NCBI GenBank assembly: GCA_030146875.1
Contig: JASLAX010000199.1
Location: forward strand, 1 to 35,909
Length of the DNA stretch: 35,909 nt
Source: Longimicrobiaceae bacterium
Lineage (GTDB): Bacteria > Gemmatimonadota > Gemmatimonadetes > Longimicrobiales > Longimicrobiaceae
Reading direction: 5' to 3'
Shown in pieces: positions 1-6,170 of this stretch (the stretch's first letter is position 1; the number at the start of each line of letters is the position of its first letter). The notes below the pieces were generated by a model, which saw only the letters and a list, made by a program, of their open reading frames with translations, did not search any database and was not told where the DNA came from. The translations under genes were made by a program, and so were the position numbers.

Positions 1-119
1 GCGCGGCCGGGGCGCGCGACCTCGCGCGCGCCGTCCGCCGCGGGCGGGCCGCGGAAGACGGCGCAGCCGGCGGCGAGCAGGGCCAGCGCGGCGGCGGGGA
101 CCAGGGTGCGGGCGTGCAT
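1..119 (-). CDS. lipoprotein, N-terminal fragment (runs off left edge)
   Basis: Reading leftward from the ATG at 119-117, the 39 visible residues begin MHARTLVPAAALALLAAGC. This is a bacterial lipoprotein signal peptide: a short basic n-region, an Ala/Leu core and the lipobox LAAGC with Cys19 as the lipidation site. The rest is outside the window, so the mature function is unknown. There is no clear Shine-Dalgarno sequence upstream. The gene points away from the subtilase at 558 and the two are separated by about 440 bases. The call rests only on the signal peptide and an open frame to the edge. Confidence 0.6.
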   Translation of the reverse strand, partial: MHARTLVPAAALALLAAGCAVFRGPPAADGAREVARPGR

Positions 120-557
120 GGTGGTGCGTCGTGGGGTCCGATGCGACGGTGGAGGACGGAGGCGGCGTCCCCTCCCGCTCCCCACGGTACACGCATCGCG
201 CCGCGGATGCCAGGGCGGTCCGGGATCGGTGGGGCGGGGGCGCCCCCGCCGTCCGGGCCCGACCGAAACGTTTGGTGCGGCGCGGTGCACCGGAATGGTG
301 CGCGCGGGCGGGGCGGCTCCGGCTGTCCGGAAGCGTAAGTGTATAGGTAAGGCGCCTTTATGTTTTTTCGCCCGGTTGGCGCCGGTCTTGCCTTTCTGCA
401 CGCCACCGGAAGCCTACCTCTGCGATGTCCCCCCTCGGACTCCCCCAGGGTCTCTTCCCCGTCGCTCTGGTCGTGCCGCCCCGCCGGACACCTGTGTCCG
501 ACGCGCCTTCGTCCGGACGTTCGTCCGGCACCGACTCCTCATCCTTGGAGGATCCCG
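120..557. other. gene-free leader between divergent genes
   Basis: No convincing gene lies here. The less GC-rich stretch around 332-370 contains TATAGG (342-347), a self-complementary AAGGCGCCTT (349-358) and a run of six T (363-368). It may hold the promoter of the subtilase, but no matching -35 was found. Two small hairpins lie just before the subtilase ribosome-binding site: CGGACAC/GTGTCCG (485-491 with 494-500) and CGGACG/CGTCCG (514-519 with 522-527). They could affect translation of the 558 gene; this is inference. Confidence 0.4.
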
Positions 558-1862
558 ATGGCCCGTTTGCGTACTACCGCTGTGACCGGCCTGGCTCTCG
601 CAGCCCTGGCCGCCTGCTCCGACTCTCCGCAGGCCGTCGAGACCGATCTCGGCCGTCCCGGTGAGGTGGCGATGCAGAACCAGCCGGAGCAGGTGGTGGA
701 GGGCGAGGTCCTGGTGAAGTTCCGGGCCGGGGTAAACGCGGACGTGGCGGCGGACCGGATGGGGATGGGCGGCACGCACGGCGCGGCCTTCTCCGTCCTG
801 CAGGTGGAGGCGGGCAACGAGCGGGCCGAGGCCGCCCGCCTGGCCCGCGATCCGAACGTCGAGTGGGCGGAGCCGAACTACCTGCGCCAGCCGAGCGCGA
901 TCAACCCGAACCTGTGGGCGTTCTTCAACCCGGGCGGGCTGAGCATGAAGTACAAGAGCGGCAGGAACGGCGGCAACCCGCTCCCGTCCACCTACGGCTC
1001 CATCCTGGACGCCGACCAGGACAACATCGAGGGGATCGCCGTGGGCGGCGCGCCGGTCGTGGTGGGCAACATCGACACGGGCGTGGACATGACGCACGTC
1101 GAGTTCGCGGGCCGCGTGATCGTGGGCCGCGACTGGTACGACAACGACGCCGACCCCAGCGACACGGACGGGCACGGCTCGCACACCGCCGGCACGTCGG
1201 CGGGCGCCACGGTCGGCGTGGCGGGCGTCACCGGCGCCACGGCGAACGTGAAGGTGCACGTGCAGCGCGTCTGCGGGCGCCGCGGCTGCCCCACGTCGGC
1301 CATCGCGAACGCCATCCGCGCCGCGGCCGACGTGCCGAACATGGTCGCCATGAACGTCTCCATCGGCGGCGGTTCGCTGTCGACCGCGGAGCGCGACGCC
1401 ATCGCCTACGCGACGGGCAAGAACGTCCTGGTGATCGCTGCGGCCGGCAACAGCAACGTGGCCACGGTGGACTGCCCGGCCTGCGACCCGAACGCCATCT
1501 CGGTCTCCGCCACCAACTGGCGTGACACCCGCGCCGGCTACTCCAGCTACGGCCCGGGCCTGGACATCTCCGCTCCGGGCGGCTACTGCTACTCGGACAC
1601 CACCCCCGAGGGCTGCATCTACTCGGCGGCGCCGGGCGGCGGCTACGCCTGGATGCAGGGCACTTCGATGGCGACCCCGCAGGTGACGGGCGCGGCCGGC
1701 GTGGTGGCGTCCAAGACCGGCCTGCGCGGCGCGGCGCTCCGCGCCCGACTGGAGGGCTCCGTGGACGACATCGGCCCCTCGGGCTACGACACGCAGTTCG
1801 GCGCCGGGCGCCTGAACGTGTACCGCGCCGTCACGGGCAACACGCTCGCCGCCGGCCTGTAA
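558..1862 (+). CDS. S8 family (subtilisin-like) serine protease lipoprotein
   Basis: A secreted subtilase of 434 residues. The start is chosen at the ATG at 558 because GGAGG at 547-551 sits six bases upstream and the protein then opens with a lipoprotein signal peptide whose lipobox LAAC ends at Cys20. The frame stays open upstream to 360, but that part looks non-coding. Residues about 45-115 resemble an inhibitor I9/fervidolysin-type propeptide (VVEGEVLVKFRAG). The catalytic triad is visible: Asp173 in IDTGVD, His206 in DGHGSHTAGT and Ser370 in GTSMATP, with oxyanion Asn298 in AAGNSN. Several Cys residues (for example in CPACDP and GYCYSDTTPEGC) suggest disulfides. It is probably a lipid-anchored envelope or extracellular protease. 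The gene is monocistronic, followed by a strong double hairpin. Confidence 0.93.
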   Translation: MARLRTTAVTGLALAALAACSDSPQAVETDLGRPGEVAMQNQPEQVVEGEVLVKFRAGVNADVAADRMGMGGTHGAAFSVLQVEAGNERAEAARLARDPNVEWAEPNYLRQPSAINPNLWAFFNPGGLSMKYKSGRNGGNPLPSTYGSILDADQDNIEGIAVGGAPVVVGNIDTGVDMTHVEFAGRVIVGRDWYDNDADPSDTDGHGSHTAGTSAGATVGVAGVTGATANVKVHVQRVCGRRGCPTSAIANAIRAAADVPNMVAMNVSIGGGSLSTAERDAIAYATGKNVLVIAAAGNSNVATVDCPACDPNAISVSATNWRDTRAGYSSYGPGLDISAPGGYCYSDTTPEGCIYSAAPGGGYAWMQGTSMATPQVTGAAGVVASKTGLRGAALRARLEGSVDDIGPSGYDTQFGAGRLNVYRAVTGNTLAAGL

Positions 1863-1877
1863 GCACGCACGACGCAC

Positions 1878-1953
1878 GGCGGGCGGAGCCACGCTCCGCC
1901 CGCCGACGCACACGGCCCCGCCCGGATCCGTCCGGGCGGGGCCGCCGTGTTTC
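1878..1953 (+). terminator. tandem hairpin terminator after subtilase
   Basis: There are two consecutive perfect hairpins. The first has a 12-bp stem (1878-1889 with 1893-1904, loop CAC). The second has a 14-bp stem (1913-1926 with 1931-1944, four-base loop). A short TTT follows at 1950-1952. The position directly after the stop codon supports termination. Confidence 0.75.
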
Positions 1954-1983
1954 CCCCCTCCCTCCGCGCCGTGCGGCCGGGCG

Positions 1984-2012
1984 TTGCCGCCGCCGGAGGC
2001 CGGTGGTAGCGT
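1984..2012 (+). promoter_or_regulatory. candidate promoter for SCP2-R2lox operon
   Basis: TTGCCG (1984-1989) and TAGCGT (2007-2012) are separated by 17 bases. Transcription would start near 2019, about 45 bases before the ATG at 2065. The match is moderate and rests on spacing and position. Confidence 0.38.
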
Positions 2013-2064
2013 GTGGAAGCCGGGGCGCGCGGCCCCGCCGCGCCACGACCGCAAGGGAGGCTGG

Positions 2065-2511
2065 ATGTCGCTGGAGGTGTTCACCCAGGAGTGGAGCCGC
2101 GCGTGCTGCGAGCGGCTGAACCAGAGCGAGGGCTACCGCGCCGCCGGCGCCGAGTGGGAGTGGCCCGTGGTGCTGGTGATGACCGCGTCCCCGGCCGACG
2201 GGATCGCGGCGGACCGCGCCTTCCACCTGGACCTGCACCGCGGCGCCTGCCGCGGGGTGCGCGCCGCCACGGCGGAGGACCTGGCGGAGGCCCCCTACGT
2301 GATGTCCGCCGACCCGCCGACCTGGCGCCGCATCCTGGGCGGCGAGCTGGAGCCCGTGAGCGCGCTGATGGGGGGCAGGCTGAAGCTGGTGCGCGGCTCC
2401 CTGTTCGTCCTGGCCCGCCACACCGCCTCCGCGCGCGCCATCGTGGCCGCCGCGGCCGAGGTGGGGGGCGTCTTCCCCGCTCCTCCCGCATCTACCACGG
2501 AGACCGCGTGA
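2065..2511 (+). CDS. SCP2 sterol-binding domain-like protein
   Basis: A 148-residue protein. The ATG at 2065 follows AAGGGAGG (2053-2060), a good ribosome-binding site. The C-terminal half carries the pattern of SCP2-like lipid-carrier domains: SADPPTWRRILGGELEPVSA followed by LMGGRLKLVRGS, matching the family's acidic/Trp turn, G-E-x-x-P-x-x-A-L-M and GRLKL strand. There is no signal peptide, so it is cytoplasmic. SCP2 domains bind sterols, fatty acids or acyl-CoAs in a hydrophobic tunnel. Its stop codon overlaps the GTG start of the next gene (GTGA at 2508-2511), so it is probably co-translated with the R2-like oxidase, itself a fatty-acid-binding protein. The lipid ligand cannot be told from sequence. 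Confidence 0.8.
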   Translation: MSLEVFTQEWSRACCERLNQSEGYRAAGAEWEWPVVLVMTASPADGIAADRAFHLDLHRGACRGVRAATAEDLAEAPYVMSADPPTWRRILGGELEPVSALMGGRLKLVRGSLFVLARHTASARAIVAAAAEVGGVFPAPPASTTETA

Positions 2512-3398
2512 CCCTCCTCCGCTCCACCGCGCCCGGCGGCATCGACCACCGGCTCCCCGCCATGCGCCTGTGGCACAAGGCGAAGAAGCTGGGCACGTGG
2601 GACCCGCGCGACATCGACTTCACGCAGGACCGCCGCGACTGGCTGGCGCTGAGCGACGAGGAGCGCGACGTGATCCTGCGCCTCACCTCGCTCTTCCAGG
2701 GTGGCGAGGAGTCGGTGACGCGCGACCTGCTCCCCCTGCTGATGGTGATGGCGGACGAGGGGCGGCTGGAGGAGGAGATGTACCTGACCTCGTTCCTGTG
2801 GGAGGAGGCCAAGCACGTGGAGGCGTTCCGCCGCTTCCTGGACGAGGTGGCGGAGGAGGGCGGCGATCTGGCCCGCTACCACACGCCCGCCTACCTGCGG
2901 GTCTTCGACGAGGAGCTTCCCGCGGCCATGGCGGCGCTGCGCACGGACGCGTCGCCGCAGGCGCAGGCGAGCGCCTCGGTGACGTACAACATGATCGTGG
3001 AGGGGGTGCTGGCGGAGACCGGCTACCACGCCTACGACCAGCTCCTGCGCCGCAACGGCATCATGCCGGGGATGCAGCAGGTGGTCACCCACCTGCGCCG
3101 CGACGAGTCGCGCCACATCGCCTACGGCGTGTTCCTGCTCTCCCGCCTGGTGGCGGAGCACGGCGACCCGGTGTGGACGACCATCGAGCGGCGGCTGGAC
3201 GAGCTGCTCGGCCCCGCCCTGGGCGTGGTCGGGGAGCTGTTCGCCTGCTACCGGGTGGTGCCGTTCGGGCTGAAGATGGAGGAGTTCACCGACTTCGCGC
3301 TCGGCCAGTTCCAGAAGCGCGTGGCGAGGCTGGAGAAGGCGCGGGGACAGTCGCTGGCGGAGATCCTGGGCGGGCGGCTGGAGACGGAGGAGGGCTGA
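2508..3398 (+). CDS. R2-like ligand-binding oxidase (Mn/Fe, R2lox)
   Basis: A ferritin-like di-metal oxidase of 296 residues with a GTG start at 2508 overlapping the preceding stop. All metal ligands of the R2lox group are visible: Glu67 (GGEESV), Glu100 and His103 (EEAKH), Glu165 (YNMIVE), and Glu200 and His203 (DESRH). Val70 and Tyr160 occupy the positions that form the Val-Tyr ether crosslink in characterised R2lox (Mycobacterium Rv0233, Geobacillus). Classical ribonucleotide reductase R2 instead has its radical Tyr near the first ligand, and that is absent, so this is not the nucleotide-reductase subunit. Known R2lox proteins carry a Mn/Fe centre with a bound long-chain fatty acid; their physiological reaction is unknown. 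The length matches the family (about 290-315). Confidence 0.9.
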   Translation: MTLLRSTAPGGIDHRLPAMRLWHKAKKLGTWDPRDIDFTQDRRDWLALSDEERDVILRLTSLFQGGEESVTRDLLPLLMVMADEGRLEEEMYLTSFLWEEAKHVEAFRRFLDEVAEEGGDLARYHTPAYLRVFDEELPAAMAALRTDASPQAQASASVTYNMIVEGVLAETGYHAYDQLLRRNGIMPGMQQVVTHLRRDESRHIAYGVFLLSRLVAEHGDPVWTTIERRLDELLGPALGVVGELFACYRVVPFGLKMEEFTDFALGQFQKRVARLEKARGQSLAEILGGRLETEEG

Positions 3399-3432
3399 CG
3401 CCCTCCAGCGGGCGTCGACGGAGACGCGTGCG

Positions 3433-3462
3433 GGGGCCGTCCGGCGGATGCCGGGCGGCCCC
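3433..3462. terminator. bidirectional hairpin between convergent genes
   Basis: A 13-bp stem (3433-3445 with 3450-3462, one G-U pair in the plus direction, loop GGAT) lies between the R2lox stop at 3398 and the convergent stop at 3502. There is no T-run, so termination strength is uncertain. Confidence 0.55.
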
Positions 3463-3501
3463 TCCGTCGTGGGGAGGAGCTTCGGACGGAGGGTACGCGC
3501 G

Positions 3502-4248
3502 TTACGGGCCGAGGTCGTCATCGGGATCGTCCCGGCGGACGCCTGCGGATCGGCTCGGGCCGCCGAGCCGGTGGGCTTCCCCGTCGGGAGCGGTCCACGA
3601 GAACGTCACGTGGTCCTCCGCCGTCCGTCTCACGGGTCCCGCCGGATGGTGGACCTCCTTCCGCACGAGCACCCCGCCGATCTCCATCTGGTCCGCGGGC
3701 GCGCGGCTCCGGTGGGTGCGGAAGATGTCCTTCAGGAGGTCGAAGGTGAGCTCCTCCGGGGGCACCTCGTCGGGGTGGGCGATCCAGCGGTCCCGCCGGG
3801 TCGCCCGCTCGAGGTCCGCGGCACTCTCCGCCAGGGCCCGCTCTTCCAGCGCGATCCGCGAGTCCGCGTACTCCTTCAGCGCGGCCGGGTCCGGTCGGCC
3901 CAGCCGCGGCTTGTGGGGCTCGAACGCTCCTTCGCGGTAGAGGCGGATCAGCACCGCGGCACCCTCGGGCGTGATGCGCGGCGGGTCGTGGGGAGACTCG
4001 CGGACGAACATCTCCTCGACCTCCTTGAAGGAGAGCACCGCCCCCTCCCCCAGCGTCACGCGCGCGCCGGCGGGCCCGCGGCCCCGTCCGCCCGCGGTGC
4101 GCGGAAGCCGCTTCCAGACCAGGCGGTCGTGGGCGCGGTCCATCACCCGCCGTGCGGCCTTCCGCTCGACGTTGGGGAGACGCGAGAGCGCCTCGTCCAG
4201 CGTCAGGAGCAGATGGGGCGGGATCTCGACGGGCACCCAACCGTGCAT
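3502..4248 (-). CDS. hypothetical protein, unknown family
   Basis: A 248-residue protein I do not recognise. The ATG at 4248 (MHGWVPVEIPPHLLLTLDEA) follows an AGGA a few bases upstream. An in-frame upstream ATG is possible, but the sequence before it is Arg/Gly/Pro-rich and looks non-coding. No signal peptide or membrane segment is visible. The protein is charged, with a helix-rich Glu/Arg centre (residues about 125-180, SRIALEERALAESAADLERA) and a C-terminus rich in Asp. The phrase LSFKEVEEMFVRES near residue 75 and TFDLLKDIFRTHRS near residue 185 look like ordered helices. It is convergent with the R2lox operon and divergent from the PLP enzyme at 4562. No function is proposed. Confidence 0.62.
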   Translation of the reverse strand: MHGWVPVEIPPHLLLTLDEALSRLPNVERKAARRVMDRAHDRLVWKRLPRTAGGRGRGPAGARVTLGEGAVLSFKEVEEMFVRESPHDPPRITPEGAAVLIRLYREGAFEPHKPRLGRPDPAALKEYADSRIALEERALAESAADLERATRRDRWIAHPDEVPPEELTFDLLKDIFRTHRSRAPADQMEIGGVLVRKEVHHPAGPVRRTAEDHVTFSWTAPDGEAHRLGGPSRSAGVRRDDPDDDLGP

Positions 4249-4561
4249 CGGATCGGTCCTGCGGTGCGGGGGAGGAAGGGTGGACCATGCGCCCACCATC
4301 CGGACAGGGTCGCCTCGGGCGGCCGCCGGGAGGCCGCCGCGCTCCCCCTGTGAGTTCCATGCCACGGGGCTGGAGCGCGCGACCCACCGTCGTGTTCGGC
4401 GGACGTTGGACCAGCCGAGGTCCGGCGGTCCGCGCCATCGGCCCGTCCCAGGACTACAGCGGGGGAAGCTCCCCAACCGCTGGCCCGATCGGCCTTTCGT
4501 GGCGATATTGGGTGCGTCCGTCCCGCGTTTCCCCCAGCGGCGCCCCTGCGCCCCACCGCCG
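4249..4561. promoter_or_regulatory. divergent intergenic region
   Basis: About 310 bases between the unknown minus-strand gene and the PLP enzyme, with no gene seen. A weak plus-strand promoter is possible: TGGCCC (4481-4486), 17 bases, GATATT (4504-4509), giving a leader of about 45 bases to the ATG at 4562. No clear Shine-Dalgarno sequence precedes that ATG. Confidence 0.3.
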
Positions 4562-5941
4562 ATGAACGACCTGTTCCGCGACCTGCGCGAGCGCGAGTTC
4601 GGCCGTCTGGACGCCACCGGCCAGGTCTATCTGGACTACACCGGGAGCGGCCTGTACGCCGAGTCCCAGGTGCGCGCCCACAGCGAGATGCTGCTGGGAA
4701 GCGTGCTGGGGAACCCCCACTCGCGGAATCCCACATCGCAGGCCGCCACGGACCTGGTGGAGGAGGCGCGCCGGCGCGTGCTGGAGTTCTTCGACGCGGA
4801 CCGCGACGAGTACGACGTGGTGTTCACCCTGAACGCGTCGCACTCGCTCAAGCTGGTGGGCGAGGCCTTTCCGTTCGCGGAGGGCTCGCGCCTGGTGCTG
4901 ACGGCGGACAACCACAACTCCGTCAACGGGATCCGCGAGTTCGCGCGATGTCGCGGCGCCGACGTGCGCTACGTGCCGCTGAACGAGGAGATGCGCATCG
5001 ACGACCTGGAGTCGCACCTGGCCGGTGCCGACCCGGGCGCGTCGCACCTCTTCGTCTTCCCCGCGCAGTCCAACTTCTCCGGCGTGAAGCACCCGCTGCG
5101 GTGGATCGAGACCGCGCGCGAGATGGGCTACACCGTGGTGCTGGACGCCGCCGCCTTCGTCCCCACCTCGCGCCTCTCGCTCCGCGCCACGCGGCCGGAC
5201 TTCGCCTGCGTCTCGTTCTACAAGATGTTCGGCTACCCCACCGGCGTGGGCGCCCTGCTGGCCCGCTGCGACGCCCTGCGCGCGCTGCACCGCCCCTGGC
5301 ACGGCGGGGGCACGGTGCGCTTCGTCTCCGCGGCCAGCGAGATCACGCTCCCGCACGACCGCGCCCGCGGCTTCGAGGACGGCACCCTGAACTTCCTGGC
5401 GCTCGCCGCGCTGCCGTGGGGGCTGGACTTCCTGGAGCGCGTGGGGATGGAGCGCGTGAACGCGCACGTGATGAAGCGGACGGGCGAGCTGCTCTCCGCC
5501 CTGGGCGAGATGCGGCACGCGAACGGCGCCCCGATGGTGCGCGTCTACGGGCCGCGGGGCACCGAGGGCCGCGGCGGCACCGTCGCCTTCAACCTGCTGG
5601 ACCCCGACGGCGAGGTGGTCGACTTCCGCGAGGTGGAGCGGCGCGCGAACGAGGCGGCCGTCTCCATCCGCACCGGCTACTTCTGCAACCCCGGCGCTGC
5701 GGAGACGGCCTTCGGCCACTCGGGCGACGAGGTCACGCGCTGCGCGGGAGGCAACGCGGTGGACTGGTCGCTCCAGCGCTTCTCCGTGTGCCTGAGCGAC
5801 AAGCCCGTAGGCGGCGTCCGCGTCTCCGTGGGCATCGCCACCAACCGCGCCGACCTGGACTGCCTGCTCGGCGTGCTGGGCACCTTCCGCGACCAGCCCC
5901 GCCCCCGCCAGGCCGAGCCCGCCGCAGCCGCCGCCGGCTGA
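4562..5941 (+). CDS. aminotransferase class V, molybdenum cofactor sulfurase-like
   Basis: A fold-type I PLP enzyme of 459 residues related to the NifS-like domain of molybdenum-cofactor sulfurases. The family signature YLDYTGSGLYAESQ near residue 21 and GNPHSRNPTS near residue 50 are present. Asp195 (VVLDAAAF) would contact the PLP ring and Lys221 (SFYKMFGYPTG) would form the Schiff base. Cys375 in RTGYFCNPGA corresponds to the persulfide-carrying Cys of cysteine desulfurase-type MoCo sulfurases. The C-terminal MOSC domain of eukaryotic ABA3/MOCOS is absent; the protein ends in an Ala-rich tail. It may be a desulfurase acting on MoCo or another sulfur acceptor, and related PLP lyase activities remain possible. 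It is cytoplasmic, monocistronic and followed by a hairpin. Confidence 0.85.
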   Translation: MNDLFRDLREREFGRLDATGQVYLDYTGSGLYAESQVRAHSEMLLGSVLGNPHSRNPTSQAATDLVEEARRRVLEFFDADRDEYDVVFTLNASHSLKLVGEAFPFAEGSRLVLTADNHNSVNGIREFARCRGADVRYVPLNEEMRIDDLESHLAGADPGASHLFVFPAQSNFSGVKHPLRWIETAREMGYTVVLDAAAFVPTSRLSLRATRPDFACVSFYKMFGYPTGVGALLARCDALRALHRPWHGGGTVRFVSAASEITLPHDRARGFEDGTLNFLALAALPWGLDFLERVGMERVNAHVMKRTGELLSALGEMRHANGAPMVRVYGPRGTEGRGGTVAFNLLDPDGEVVDFREVERRANEAAVSIRTGYFCNPGAAETAFGHSGDEVTRCAGGNAVDWSLQRFSVCLSDKPVGGVRVSVGIATNRADLDCLLGVLGTFRDQPRPRQAEPAAAAAG

Positions 5942-5964
5942 CCCGCCCTCGCCCCGGCGAAGAG

Positions 5965-5999
5965 AAGGGCCGCGCCCCCCCACCGGGAGCGCGGCCCTT
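5965..5999. terminator. hairpin terminator after PLP enzyme
   Basis: A perfect 11-bp stem (5965-5975 with 5989-5999) with a 13-base loop lies 24 bases after the stop codon. It is followed by CGTCTTCC rather than a clean T-run. Confidence 0.65.
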
Positions 6000-6058
6000 C
6001 GTCTTCCCGCTCGGTTCCCGAGAAGGACTTCGCGCGCGGCAGGCGACGAGAACGGAAG

Positions 6059-6120
6059 GGAGACGCGGAGAGCTTCGCCCGCTTTTCCTCCGCGTCTCCG
6101 CGTCCTCCGCGCCTCCGCGT
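6059..6120. repeat. intergenic hairpin plus CTCCGCG periodic repeat
   Basis: GGAGACGCGGAG (6059-6070) is perfectly complementary to CTCCGCGTCTCC (6088-6099). The right arm runs into four copies of CTCCGCG at 6088, 6096, 6105 and 6113, spaced eight or nine bases apart. It lies in the 230-base gap between two convergent genes, beyond a terminator hairpin. A comparable 9-nt-period tract occurs at 30329-30510. No coding function is seen. Confidence 0.6.
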
Positions 6121-6170
6121 GAAAGGACGTTGCTTCGGCGCGAGACGGGAGCCTGATCGTCGATCCGGCC

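Noticed and set aside
414..2084. Long minus-strand open frame opposite the subtilase
   Set aside because: Arg/Ala/Gly-rich shadow of a well-supported gene with catalytic motifs on the plus strand; typical of high-GC DNA.
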